Source: an uncultured Bacillota bacterium
GTDB taxonomy: Bacteria > Bacillota > Clostridia > Peptostreptococcales > Anaerovoracaceae
DNA length: 7,924 nt
NCBI GenBank assembly: GCA_946541435.1
Contig: CAMNJK010000065.1
Span: 1-7,924, forward strand
Direction: 5' to 3'
The translations under genes and the position numbers were made by a program. Positions 1 through 7,642 of this stretch are shown here, in pieces. The notes beneath the pieces were generated by a model that was not told where the DNA came from, did no database searches, and was given only the letters and a program-made list of their open reading frames with translations. Within the stretch, counting starts at the first letter, position 1. Each line of letters starts with the position of its first letter.

Positions 1-1215
1 ATGAATCCCGGCCAGTTCTATGCCCTGCCGCAGTCGCCCCAGACCTTCAAGCAGCTGCTGATGGTGGGCGGCACGGACCGGTATTTCCAGATCGTCAAGT
101 GCTTCCGGGACGAAGACCTGCGGGCGGACCGTCAGCCGGAATTCACCCAGATCGACCTGGAAATGTCCTTCGTGGAAGTGGACGACGTCATCGAGATCCA
201 GGAAGGCTTCATGAAGAGAGTCTTCTCCGAGCTGAAGGGGATCGAGCTCAACACACCTTTCCCGCGGATGACCTGGCAGGAAGCCATGGACCGGTACGGC
301 AGCGACAAGCCTGACCTGCGGTTCGGATTCGAACTCCAGGACATCACCGAACTGGTAAAAGACTGCGATTTCAAGGTCTTTACCGACGCCATCGCAGCGG
401 GCGGCAGTGTCCGGGGCATCTGTGTCACCGGCGGCGCGCCCCTGTATACGAGAAAGAAGATCGACAAGCTGACCGAAGCCATCAAGAGCTACGGTGCGAA
501 GGGCATGGTCTGGATGAAGGTGGCCCAGGATGGGGTTTCCTCCTCTGTCAACAAGTTCTTCAGCCCCGAGCAGCTGAAGGAGATCGCGGATCACATGGGC
601 GCCGGTGCGGACGACCTGATCCTGATCGTCAGTGACAAAAATAAAGTGGTCTGGGATACCCTGGGATTCCTGCGGCGTCACATCGCCGGAGAAATGGGCC
701 TCCTGGACGACAACAAATATGAATTCCTGTGGGTGGTGGACTTCCCGCTCTTCGAATATGATGAGAAGGAAGACCGCTGGTCCGCCATGCATCATCCCTT
801 CACTTCGCCCAAGGCGGAGGACGCGGCCCTGCTGAAGACGGATCCCCACAGCTGCAAAGCCAACGCCTATGACATCGTACTCAACGGCGTGGAACTGGGC
901 GGCGGCAGCATCCGTATCCACGACAAGCAGATGCAGGAGGATATGTTCCGCGCGCTGAATATGTCCCAGGAAGAGATCAACGAAAAATTCGGGTTCCTGG
1001 TGGAAGCCTTCCGGTACGGAACACCGCCCCACGGCGGCCTGGCATACGGCCTGGATCGTCTGGTCATGCTGCTGACCGGCGAGAAGTCCATCCGTGAAGT
1101 CATCGCCTTCCCCAAGAACCAGGCGGCCCAGTGCATGGTCAGCGAAGCCCCCGGCATCGTGGATGAAGGGCAGCTGGATGAGCTTGGCATCCGCCTGATC
1201 TCCGACAGTGAATAA
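1..1215 (+). CDS. aspS: Aspartyl-tRNA synthetase, C-terminal part (5' end outside window)
   Basis: Cytoplasmic class II synthetase that charges tRNA(Asp) with aspartate using ATP. The 404 visible residues begin inside the catalytic domain: FYALPQSPQ and the motif 2 segment FRDEDLRADRQPEFTQID (about residues 35-52) match bacterial AspRS closely. A bacterial GAD insertion domain follows (roughly 112-235), then FLWVVDFPLF (242-251), AMHHPFT (262-268), the active-site stretch GVELGGGSIRIHD (near 296-308) and motif 3, GLAYGLDRL (346-354). Bacterial AspRS is about 590 residues, so some 190 N-terminal residues, including the OB-fold anticodon-binding domain and motif 1, lie upstream; the ATG at position 1 is an internal methionine. 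Whether the enzyme is discriminating or also charges tRNA(Asn) cannot be judged because the deciding region is missing. The catalytic motifs are intact. It ends at TAA 1213-1215, one base before the next ATG. Confidence 0.97.
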   Translation: MNPGQFYALPQSPQTFKQLLMVGGTDRYFQIVKCFRDEDLRADRQPEFTQIDLEMSFVEVDDVIEIQEGFMKRVFSELKGIELNTPFPRMTWQEAMDRYGSDKPDLRFGFELQDITELVKDCDFKVFTDAIAAGGSVRGICVTGGAPLYTRKKIDKLTEAIKSYGAKGMVWMKVAQDGVSSSVNKFFSPEQLKEIADHMGAGADDLILIVSDKNKVVWDTLGFLRRHIAGEMGLLDDNKYEFLWVVDFPLFEYDEKEDRWSAMHHPFTSPKAEDAALLKTDPHSCKANAYDIVLNGVELGGGSIRIHDKQMQEDMFRALNMSQEEINEKFGFLVEAFRYGTPPHGGLAYGLDRLVMLLTGEKSIREVIAFPKNQAAQCMVSEAPGIVDEGQLDELGIRLISDSE

Positions 1216-1216
1216 T

Positions 1217-2407
1217 ATGGGCGGGCAGGACAGCGCACCGAAAAGGATCGGGATCATGGGCGGGAGCTTTGATCCCGTGCACATCGGACACGTGCATCTG
1301 GCGGCGGACGCCCGGCGGCAGGCCGGGCTCGACCAGGTTTTGCTGATCCCGGCCAGGCTGCAGCCCTTCAAGCTGGACCGTCAGCCTGCCTCCGGGGAAG
1401 ACCGGATGGAAATGCTCCGGCTGGCCCTGCTGGATGAACCGGGGATCGAACCCTGTTCCTATGAGCTGGACCGGGAGGGTGTGTCCTATACATTCCTGAC
1501 CCTGCGGGCCATGCAGGAACGGTTCGGCCCCGAGGCGCAGCTCTATTTCATCATCGGCGCGGATTCCCTGCTGAAGCTGGAGACCTGGAAGAACGCGGAA
1601 GAACTGCTCCGCAATTACGCTTATATCGTTGGCAGCCGTCCGGGTTATCAGGACCAGGAGCTGAAAGACTGCCGGGAGGATCTGCACAGGCGTTACGGCA
1701 CGGAGATCCTCTGGATCGAGAATGAACAGTTCGACATTTCAGCCACCCGGATCAGGGAAAGGCTGGCAGCGGGGGAGACCGCAGAAGGACTGATCCCGCC
1801 CCGGGTGGAGGAATACATCAGATCCCGCGGCCTCTACCGGAACGATGTGAACGCCGGGGGTCTTGCCTATATCCGCCGGCATCTGAAGCCGTCCCGCCTG
1901 GAACATACCATGCGGGTGCGGGACGAAGCGGTAAAGCTGGCCCATCGATTCGGAGGCGATCCGAAAAAAGCCGAAACCGCGGCGATCTTTCACGACATGG
2001 CGAAGAACATGTCCGGGGATGAAATGAACCGGCACATCCGGGATCTGGGGCTGGACCTGCGGTACCTGGATGAACCCAACCTCGCCCACAGCAAGATCGC
2101 GGCGGCGCTGATGAAACGGGATTTCGGCATCGATGATCCGGAGATCCTGGCGGCAGTGGCCAGCCATACCACCGGGCGGGCAGGGATGAGCCTGCTGGAA
2201 AAGATCGTTTTCCTGGCGGATGCCATCGAACCCGGAAGGTCTTATCCTTCCGTGGAGGAGATCCGGCGGATCGCGGAAGAAGATCTGGATCTCGCCTGCA
2301 TCAGAATGCTGGAGCGGACCATCGCATATTTGAAACTGCAGAAGGCTGATATCGATCCGGATACCATCATGGCGCTGCAGGATCTTCAGAATAAACGTTC
2401 AGAATAA
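1217..2407 (+). CDS. nadD: Bifunctional nicotinate-nucleotide adenylyltransferase / YqeK HD-domain phosphohydrolase
   Basis: 396 residues counted from ATG 1217. Residues 10-207 are NadD, which adenylylates nicotinate mononucleotide in NAD synthesis: nucleotidyltransferase motif GGSFDPVHIGH (15-25), IIGADSL (GAD at 114-116) and the ATP-binding SATRIR (175-180). After a short linker, residues about 213-396 form a YqeK HD domain with its metal ligands: H230 in LEHTMRV, H259-D260 in IFHDMAK, H291, H317 in SHTTG and D335 in FLADAIEPGR. Characterised YqeK proteins hydrolyse Ap4A symmetrically to two ADP. NadD and YqeK are usually separate adjacent genes (as in B. subtilis); here they are one frame with no stop, and both halves keep their catalytic residues. 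The start is uncertain: GTG 1208 would overlap aspS by 8 bases and ATG 1217 leaves a 1-base gap; neither has a clear Shine-Dalgarno. ATG is preferred because conserved sequence begins only about nine residues in. Translation probably depends on ribosomes finishing aspS. Confidence 0.95.
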   Translation: MGGQDSAPKRIGIMGGSFDPVHIGHVHLAADARRQAGLDQVLLIPARLQPFKLDRQPASGEDRMEMLRLALLDEPGIEPCSYELDREGVSYTFLTLRAMQERFGPEAQLYFIIGADSLLKLETWKNAEELLRNYAYIVGSRPGYQDQELKDCREDLHRRYGTEILWIENEQFDISATRIRERLAAGETAEGLIPPRVEEYIRSRGLYRNDVNAGGLAYIRRHLKPSRLEHTMRVRDEAVKLAHRFGGDPKKAETAAIFHDMAKNMSGDEMNRHIRDLGLDLRYLDEPNLAHSKIAAALMKRDFGIDDPEILAAVASHTTGRAGMSLLEKIVFLADAIEPGRSYPSVEEIRRIAEEDLDLACIRMLERTIAYLKLQKADIDPDTIMALQDLQNKRSE

Positions 2408-2417
2408 TGAAGTTTAG

Positions 2418-2424
2418 AAGGGAG
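2418..2424 (+). promoter_or_regulatory. Ribosome binding site of rsfS
   Basis: AAGGGAG lies 10 bases before ATG 2435. Another ATG at 2428 is in a different frame and does not give an RsfS-like protein, so 2435 is the start. Confidence 0.7.
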
Positions 2425-2434
2425 TAAATGAAAC

Positions 2435-2779
2435 ATGGAACCAAGAGAAATGGCACACAGCATCGCGGAGACGCTGGATGCGAGAAAGGCCTTTGATGTG
2501 CTGATCATCGACATCAGCCCGAAATCATCCTTCGCGGACTATTTCGTCATGGCTTCCGCCGGCAATGAGCGTCAGCTGGAAGCGCTGAAGGACCATATTG
2601 AAGACCTGCTGGAACCCCAGGGCATTTTCCCCAAGAGCGTGGAAGGCAAGAAGGAATCCGGCTGGATCCTGATGGATTACGGTGACGTGATCGTGAATGT
2701 GCTGACGCAGGAAATGCGTGAGAAATACAATATCGAGAAGATCTGGGGCGACTGTGAGTTCGTTCCTGTCAATGAATAA
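2435..2779 (+). CDS. rsfS: Ribosomal silencing factor RsfS (Iojap/YbeB family)
   Basis: 114 residues, the normal length for this family. RsfS binds ribosomal protein uL14 on the free 50S subunit and blocks joining to 30S, lowering translation when nutrients are scarce. Family hallmarks are visible in order: an N-terminal helix, DVLIIDIS (21-28), [18 protein letters not shown] (31-48) with the conserved DYF and the N-E-RQ turn, and [15 protein letters not shown] (75-89). Asn88 stands where many homologues have histidine in the GDVVVH strand, a modest substitution in an otherwise standard sequence. Its place between nadD-yqeK and leuS is the arrangement commonly seen in Clostridia, although the LytR-type and methyltransferase (yqeM) genes sometimes found alongside are absent. 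Stop TAA 2777-2779 is followed after 22 bases by leuS. Confidence 0.95.
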   Translation: MEPREMAHSIAETLDARKAFDVLIIDISPKSSFADYFVMASAGNERQLEALKDHIEDLLEPQGIFPKSVEGKKESGWILMDYGDVIVNVLTQEMREKYNIEKIWGDCEFVPVNE

Positions 2780-2783
2780 TGAG

Positions 2784-2789
2784 AAGGAG
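2784..2789 (+). promoter_or_regulatory. Ribosome binding site of leuS
   Basis: AAGGAG, 12 bases before ATG 2802. It lies downstream of the alternative in-frame ATGs at 2718 and 2772, so it can only serve 2802, which fixes the leuS start. Confidence 0.7.
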
Positions 2790-2801
2790 AAAATAGAAGC
2801 G

Positions 2802-5273
2802 ATGTCTGAGAAGTACAATTTTGCCGAGATCGAAAAGAAATGGCAGCAGATCTGGGAGAAGGAAGACGCCTTTCGTGTGACGGAGGACCCGGACAAGAAA
2901 AAGTATTATGTCCTGGAGATGTTCCCGTATCCGTCAGGCAAACTCCACATGGGCCATGTCAGAAACTATTCCATCGGTGACGTGGTGGCCCGTTTCAAGG
3001 TCATGAACGGGTTCAATGTTCTCCATCCCATGGGATGGGACGGTTTCGGACTGCCGGCGGAGAACGCGGCCATCAAGCACGGTGTTGCTCCGGCAGACTG
3101 GACATGGTCGAACATCAACGATATGAGAGATCAGCTGAAGGCCATGGGTCTTTCCTATGACTGGGACCGCGAAGTGGCCACATGCCATCCGGAGTACTAT
3201 CGCTGGATGCAGTGGATCTTTATCCAGTTCTATAAAAAAGGCCTGGCCTATAAAAAAGAAAGCCAGGTCAACTGGTGTCCCAGCTGCCAGACGGTACTGG
3301 CCAACGAGCAGGTGGTCGACGGCTGCTGCGAGCGCTGCAAATCACCGGTGGGAAAGAAGGATCTCTCCCAGTGGTACTTCAAGATCACAGACTACGCGGA
3401 CAGACTCCTGGAAAACCTGGACAAGCTGCCGGGATGGCCTGCCAAGGTCAAGACCATGCAGCGCAACTGGATCGGCAAGTCCAAGGGCGCGCTGGCAACA
3501 TTCGACGTGCAGGACAGAGAAGAGAAGCTGACGGTCTTCACCACCAGGATCGACACCATCTATGGTACGACTTTCATGGTCCTGGCGCCGGAGTATCCGG
3601 ACGTGATCCCCATGGTGGAAGGTACAGAATACGAGGCTCCGGTCAGAGAATACATCGACCGCTGCGCCCATATGACGGAGATCGAGCGTACTTCCACCAC
3701 CAATGAGAAGACCGGTGTCTTCATCGGACGCTACGCGGTGAACCCCTTTACCCACAAGCCCATGCCCATCTACATTTCAGACTATGTCCTGATGGGTTAC
3801 GGAACCGGCGCTGTCATGGGTGTACCGGCCCACGACCAGAGAGACTTTGACTTCGCGAAGAAGTTTGACCTGGAGATCATTCCGGTCATCGATCCCCAGG
3901 ATCCGGAGGTAGATGTCAACAATCTGCAGGAAGCCTGCGCGGCTGAGGGCATCCTCATCAATTCCGGCGAATTCAGCGGGATGAACAACAAGGAAGCCAT
4001 CCAGAAGATCGCTGAGGTGGCCAAAGAACGGGGTGTGGGTGAACCCACCATCACATACCGCCTGCGCGACTGGCTGATTTCCCGCCAGCGTTACTGGGGA
4101 ACACCGATCCCCATGATCTGGTGCGACAAGTGCGGATGGGTCCCGGAGAAGGAAGAGAACCTGCCGGTCATGCTGCCGACGGATGTAGAGTTCACAGGCA
4201 AGGGAGAATCCCCCCTGGCCACCAGCAAGACCTTCGTGGATACCACATGTCCCTGCTGCGGCGGCCCCGCCAGACGGGAACTGGACACCATGGATACCTT
4301 CCTGGATTCCTCTTGGTACTTCCTGCGTTACGCGGATGCCAGAAATACAGAAGAGGCCTTCAATAAGGAGAAGGCTGACTACTGGATGAACGTAGACCAG
4401 TATATCGGCGGTGTGGAGCACGCCATCCTGCACCTGATGTATGCCCGGTTCTTCCAGATGGCCCTGTATGATCTGGGTCTGGTTTCCGTGGAAGAACCCT
4501 TCCAGAACCTGCTGACCCAGGGCATGGTCATCAAGGATGGCGCCAAGATGAGCAAATCTCTGGGCAACGTGGTCAGCCCTGCGGAGATCATTGAGAAGTA
4601 CGGCGCGGATACCGCCCGTCTCTTCATCCTGTTCGCGGCGCCGCCGGAAAGAGAACTGGACTGGTCCGACCGCGGTGTGGAAGGCTCTTTCCGTTTCCTG
4701 AACCGTGTCTACCGCATGGTCTATGAATTCATTCAGAAGGGGGATAACTGCCCGGGCGAATTCGAGATCAGAAACGACGCAGACCGCAAACTGGCATATA
4801 CACTGAACTACACCATCAAGAAGGTGGGCGATGACATCAACGAGCGGTTCAATTTCAACACCGCCATCAGCGCCATCATGGAACTGGTCAATGAGATGTA
4901 CAAATACAGAGACGGCGAGATCAACGCACCGCTCTTCAGCACAGCCATCCGTACACTGGTGATCCTGCTGGCGCCCTTCGTGCCGCACATCACTGAAGAG
5001 ATGTGGGAGATGCTGGGATATGAAGGACGGGCCTTCGGACAGGCATGGCCGTCATATGATGAAGACGCTCTGGTCAAGGACACCATCGAGATCGTGGTTC
5101 AGATCAATGGTAAAAACAAAGCGAAAATCAACATCCCGGGCGACGCGGGCAGAGAAGATATGCTTCAGATCGCCGCAGAGGATGAGACAATCAGAGGACT
5201 GACAGAAGGCAAAAACGTTGTGAAGACCATCGCTGTCCCGGGCAGACTGATCAACCTGGTCGTCAAGGGATAA
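2802..5273 (+). CDS. leuS: Leucyl-tRNA synthetase
   Basis: 823-residue class I synthetase that charges tRNA(Leu) and edits misacylated products. From ATG 2802: [11 protein letters not shown] (42-52) is the HIGH signature, at the same numbering as in E. coli LeuRS. A zinc knuckle has C159, C162, C175/C176 and C179. The CP1 editing domain has TTRIDT (247-252, Thr252 present) and VPAHDQRD (341-348) with the catalytic Asp345. A second paired-cysteine module (C441/C444 and C483/C486) precedes MDTFLDSSW (497-505). KMSKS is at 582-586, followed by the helical anticodon-binding domain and a C-terminal tRNA-binding domain to 823. Ile250 replaces the proline of the common TTRPDT motif; all catalytic residues remain. 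Longer in-frame starts at 2718 and 2772 would overlap rsfS and lack a ribosome binding site. No T-box leader is present in the 22-base gap, so leucine-responsive control, if any, must lie upstream of the operon. Confidence 0.98.
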   Translation: MSEKYNFAEIEKKWQQIWEKEDAFRVTEDPDKKKYYVLEMFPYPSGKLHMGHVRNYSIGDVVARFKVMNGFNVLHPMGWDGFGLPAENAAIKHGVAPADWTWSNINDMRDQLKAMGLSYDWDREVATCHPEYYRWMQWIFIQFYKKGLAYKKESQVNWCPSCQTVLANEQVVDGCCERCKSPVGKKDLSQWYFKITDYADRLLENLDKLPGWPAKVKTMQRNWIGKSKGALATFDVQDREEKLTVFTTRIDTIYGTTFMVLAPEYPDVIPMVEGTEYEAPVREYIDRCAHMTEIERTSTTNEKTGVFIGRYAVNPFTHKPMPIYISDYVLMGYGTGAVMGVPAHDQRDFDFAKKFDLEIIPVIDPQDPEVDVNNLQEACAAEGILINSGEFSGMNNKEAIQKIAEVAKERGVGEPTITYRLRDWLISRQRYWGTPIPMIWCDKCGWVPEKEENLPVMLPTDVEFTGKGESPLATSKTFVDTTCPCCGGPARRELDTMDTFLDSSWYFLRYADARNTEEAFNKEKADYWMNVDQYIGGVEHAILHLMYARFFQMALYDLGLVSVEEPFQNLLTQGMVIKDGAKMSKSLGNVVSPAEIIEKYGADTARLFILFAAPPERELDWSDRGVEGSFRFLNRVYRMVYEFIQKGDNCPGEFEIRNDADRKLAYTLNYTIKKVGDDINERFNFNTAISAIMELVNEMYKYRDGEINAPLFSTAIRTLVILLAPFVPHITEEMWEMLGYEGRAFGQAWPSYDEDALVKDTIEIVVQINGKNKAKINIPGDAGREDMLQIAAEDETIRGLTEGKNVVKTIAVPGRLINLVVKG

Positions 5274-5288
5274 GAACCTGGCCCGGCA

Positions 5289-5300
5289 GTTCCTCGGAAC
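5289..5300 (+). other. Short inverted repeat in the leuS-rnj gap
   Basis: GTTC-CTCG-GAAC forms a 4-base stem with a 4-base loop (5 bases if the loop is 2), directly abutting the AGGAG of the next gene. The 36-base gap otherwise shows nothing. There is no T-tract, so it is not a terminator. The hairpin is weak and may be chance. Confidence 0.3.
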
Positions 5301-5305
5301 AGGAG
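5301..5305 (+). promoter_or_regulatory. Ribosome binding site of rnj
   Basis: AGGAG, only 4 bases before ATG 5310, which is shorter than the usual 6-9. It is still the only good start signal near the frame and supports translation of the long N-terminal tail. Confidence 0.6.
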
Positions 5306-5309
5306 AATA

Positions 5310-7253
5310 ATGAGCGACTACAAGAATAAGAACAAAAATACAAATAAGAATAAAAACACCAGAAACAAGAACAGCAGTACCGGCAGATACAAAGCCGGAG
5401 CGGAGAAGGGCACCGGCCGGAAACGGCCGGCTGCAGCTGCGAAAAAGACGCAGTCTTCCGACCGCCGCGGCGCTGCTGTCGTAAAGCATAAGCACAAGAG
5501 CGCGGAACCGGCCCGGTCCGCGCGAAAGGAACAGGTCCGGCCGGTCAGAGCGGCCCGGTCCAAGCAGAAGCCTGTGAAGGCGCAGCGGCACAGATCCGAT
5601 GCGCCGGTACGGGTGATCCCGCTGGGCGGACTTCATGAGATCGGCAAGAACATGACCGCCATTGAATACGGCGATGAAGTCATGATCATCGACTGCGGCC
5701 TGTCCTTCCCGGACGACGATATGTTCGGTATCGACAAGGTGATCCCGGATTTCACCTATATCACCACCTGCGGCAAGAAGATCCGCGGGCTTGTGATCAC
5801 CCACGGCCATGAAGATCATATCGGCGGCGTGCCTTATCTTCTGAAGCAGCTGAACGTACCCGTCTACGGTATGCAGTTCCCTCTGGGACTGATCCGCAAC
5901 AAACTGGAAGAGCACGGCATGCAGGCGGAAATGCATCAGATCAGGCCGGGAGAGGTCTTCCGGCTGGGAGACAGCTTCCGGATCGAGGCGCTCCGCATCA
6001 CACACTCCATCGCGGATTCCATCTGCCTGAAGATCGATACACCGGCGGGCGTCATCTTCCATACCGGCGACTTCAAGATCGACTACACCCCGGTGGACGG
6101 CAACAAGATCGATTTTGCCCGTCTGGCGCAGATCGGTTCCGAAGGCGTCCTGCTGATGATGGCGGACAGCACCAATGTCATGCGGCCGGGATACACCCGG
6201 TCCGAAATGAAGGTGGGAGAGACGCTGGATCCTATTTTCCGCAGCTCCCGCAGCCGGATCATCATCGCCACGTTCTCATCCAATGTTCACCGGATCCAGC
6301 GGATCATCGATATCGCCATCCGGTGCAAGAGAAAGGTGGCCATTTCCGGCCGCAGCATGGTCAACGTATTTGAGCTTGCCAAGGAGCTGGGTTACATCCG
6401 GATCCCGGACAACATGCTGGTGGATCTCAACGATACGAGAAAGATCCCGGATCACGAGCTGGTGATCATTACAACGGGAAGTCAGGGTGAACCCATGTCG
6501 GCGCTGGCGCGGATGGCATCCATGGAGCACAAGACCATCCGCATCAAAAAAGGCGATATGGTCATCCTGTCCTCCACACCGGTACCGGGCAATGAGCTGA
6601 CGGTCTCCAATGTTGTGGACCAGCTGATCGAGAAGGGGGCGGAGGTCATCTACTCCGATATCGCCGAGACCCATGTGTCCGGTCATGCCTGCCGGGAGGA
6701 GCTGAAACTGATGCACTCCCTGATCCGCCCCAGGTTTTTCATGCCGGTGCACGGGGAGTACCGTCATCTGCAGAAACACGCCCAGCTGGCGGAATATCTG
6801 GGGATGTCCTCCAGGGACATCTTCATCCTGTCCAACGGCGATGCCCTTACGCTGACAGGCAGCTCTGCGAAAAAGCAGGCGGGGGCCGTACAGGCAGACG
6901 CCATCATGGTGGACGGACTTGGCGTAGGCGATGTGGGGAACATCGTTCTCCGGGACCGCCGGCTGCTGTCCGAGGCAGGCCTGATCATCGTATCGGCAGC
7001 CATCGACTGGCAGGCCAGAAAACTGGTGGCCGGGCCCGATGTGATCACCCGCGGCTTCGTCTATGTCCGTGAGAACGAAGACCTGATCGATGCCACCTGC
7101 CAGGTGGCGAAGGAGACCATCGAAAACGCGCTCTCAAAGAATGTGAACGACTGGAACGCCATCAGGACCAGCGTCCGCGAAAGTGTTAAGAGATTTATTT
7201 ACGGCAGGACCAAGCGTACGCCTATCATCCTGCCCATCTTCCAGGAGGTATGA
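5310..7253 (+). CDS. rnj: Ribonuclease J with long basic N-terminal extension
   Basis: 647 residues. RNase J is a cytoplasmic zinc-dependent metallo-beta-lactamase/beta-CASP nuclease with 5'-to-3' exonuclease and endonuclease activity in mRNA decay and rRNA maturation. The conserved core starts near V100 (VRVIPLGGLHEIGKN). Metal-binding motifs are THGHEDHIGG (164-173), HTGDFKID (251-258), ADSTN (285-289), GRSM (347-350), HVSGHA (455-460) and MPVHGEY (478-484). The C-terminal domain ends in RTKRTPIILPI, as in the family. Typical RNase J has about 555 residues; the surplus is residues 1-99, a low-complexity tail with 31 Lys/Arg against 6 acidic residues, opening with a Lys/Asn-rich run. Such a tail could bind RNA or ribosomes, but that is inference. 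The core alone would be complete. It is the only RNase J gene in view, so J1 versus J2 status cannot be assigned. The ribosome binding site of the next gene lies in its last codons. Confidence 0.96.
   Translation: MSDYKNKNKNTNKNKNTRNKNSSTGRYKAGAEKGTGRKRPAAAAKKTQSSDRRGAAVVKHKHKSAEPARSARKEQVRPVRAARSKQKPVKAQRHRSDAPVRVIPLGGLHEIGKNMTAIEYGDEVMIIDCGLSFPDDDMFGIDKVIPDFTYITTCGKKIRGLVITHGHEDHIGGVPYLLKQLNVPVYGMQFPLGLIRNKLEEHGMQAEMHQIRPGEVFRLGDSFRIEALRITHSIADSICLKIDTPAGVIFHTGDFKIDYTPVDGNKIDFARLAQIGSEGVLLMMADSTNVMRPGYTRSEMKVGETLDPIFRSSRSRIIIATFSSNVHRIQRIIDIAIRCKRKVAISGRSMVNVFELAKELGYIRIPDNMLVDLNDTRKIPDHELVIITTGSQGEPMSALARMASMEHKTIRIKKGDMVILSSTPVPGNELTVSNVVDQLIEKGAEVIYSDIAETHVSGHACREELKLMHSLIRPRFFMPVHGEYRHLQKHAQLAEYLGMSSRDIFILSNGDALTLTGSSAKKQAGAVQADAIMVDGLGVGDVGNIVLRDRRLLSEAGLIIVSAAIDWQARKLVAGPDVITRGFVYVRENEDLIDATCQVAKETIENALSKNVNDWNAIRTSVRESVKRFIYGRTKRTPIILPIFQEV
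5322..5372 (+). repeat. A-rich Lys/Asn codon tract at the start of rnj
   Basis: Seventeen successive codons are almost all AAR (Lys) or AAY (Asn), interrupted by two Thr and one Arg. The tract is strikingly AT-rich in a GC-rich gene and has two runs of five A. It resembles a simple repeat that could expand or contract in codon units. It encodes disordered tail and no catalytic sequence. Confidence 0.7.
7243..7248 (+). promoter_or_regulatory. Ribosome binding site of the YlbF-family gene, inside rnj
   Basis: A perfect AGGAGG within the last codons of rnj, 8 bases before ATG 7257. It is the strongest initiation signal in the window and makes the two genes translationally adjacent. Confidence 0.85.
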
Positions 7254-7256
7254 TCC

Positions 7257-7610
7257 ATGAACGTATATGATCAGGCGCACCAGCTGGCGCAGGCCGTGCG
7301 CGAGTCAGAAGAGTTCAAGCAGTTTGACGCAACGAAAAAGCAGATCGAAGCAAATCCGGAGCTGGACCGGGCCATCAAGGATTTCATGACCCGTCAGCTG
7401 GAGATCCAGACGGCCCAGATGATGGGGCAGGAGGTGGATCAGGAGGCTTTCCAGCAGATGCAGCAGCTGAGCATGGTGCTGATGCAGGATCCCCTGGCTG
7501 CCAATTATCTGCAGTGCCAGATGCGGTTTACTGTCATGATGTCGGATGTCTATAAGATCATCGGTGAAGTATCCGATTTCGGTCTGGATTCGCCGCTTAA
7601 GAACATGTGA
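7257..7610 (+). CDS. YlbF/YmcA (DUF964) family protein
   Basis: 117 residues, all helix-forming and rich in Gln, Met and Glu, with an N-terminal helix (YDQAHQLAQAVRESEEF, 4-20), a central pair of helices (about 33-77) and a C-terminal amphipathic segment (DPLAANYL, 78-85, to about 105). This pattern fits the YlbF/YmcA family. In B. subtilis YlbF, YmcA and YaaT form the Y-complex, which aids RNase Y in mRNA processing and affects competence, sporulation and biofilm formation. The Bacillus complex carries iron-sulfur clusters; this protein has only one cysteine (C87), so cluster binding by it alone is doubtful. It starts 3 bases after the rnj stop with an excellent ribosome binding site, so it is surely co-expressed with RNase J, consistent with a part in RNA turnover. 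The family is fairly secure; the function is inferred. No terminator follows. Confidence 0.82.
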   Translation: MNVYDQAHQLAQAVRESEEFKQFDATKKQIEANPELDRAIKDFMTRQLEIQTAQMMGQEVDQEAFQQMQQLSMVLMQDPLAANYLQCQMRFTVMMSDVYKIIGEVSDFGLDSPLKNM

Positions 7611-7639
7611 TTGACGAAGCATGGAAGTTTTTGTATAAT
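7611..7639 (+). promoter_or_regulatory. Sigma-A promoter for efp
   Basis: The -35 element TTGACG (7611-7616) and a perfect -10 TATAAT (7634-7639) are separated by 17 bases, the optimal spacing. There is no extended -10 TGn. Transcription should begin near 7645-7647, giving a leader of about 35 bases. The -35 box starts on the first base after the preceding TGA stop. Confidence 0.85.
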
Positions 7640-7642
7640 AAT

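Noticed and set aside
1139..1687. 182-codon minus-strand open frame across the aspS-nadD junction
   Set aside because: No recognisable domain, and it overlaps strongly supported coding sequence on the other strand.
2330..2358. TTGAAA in the end of the nadD-yqeK gene as an internal promoter for rsfS
   Set aside because: No -10-like hexamer at an acceptable distance; TGATAT follows after only 11 bases.
2718..2801. N-terminal extension of LeuRS from upstream in-frame ATGs (2718, 2772)
   Set aside because: It would overlap rsfS, lacks a ribosome binding site and would shift the residue numbering away from the good agreement with E. coli LeuRS given by ATG 2802.
3777..4988. 403-codon open frame on the minus strand opposite leuS
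   Set aside because: It lies wholly within a complete leuS with intact motifs and its translation resembles no family I recognise. Such long antisense frames are usual in GC-rich codon-biased genes.
5052..6062. 336-codon minus-strand open frame spanning the end of leuS and start of rnj
   Set aside because: Opposite two real genes and their junction, without a recognisable domain; a reading-frame shadow.
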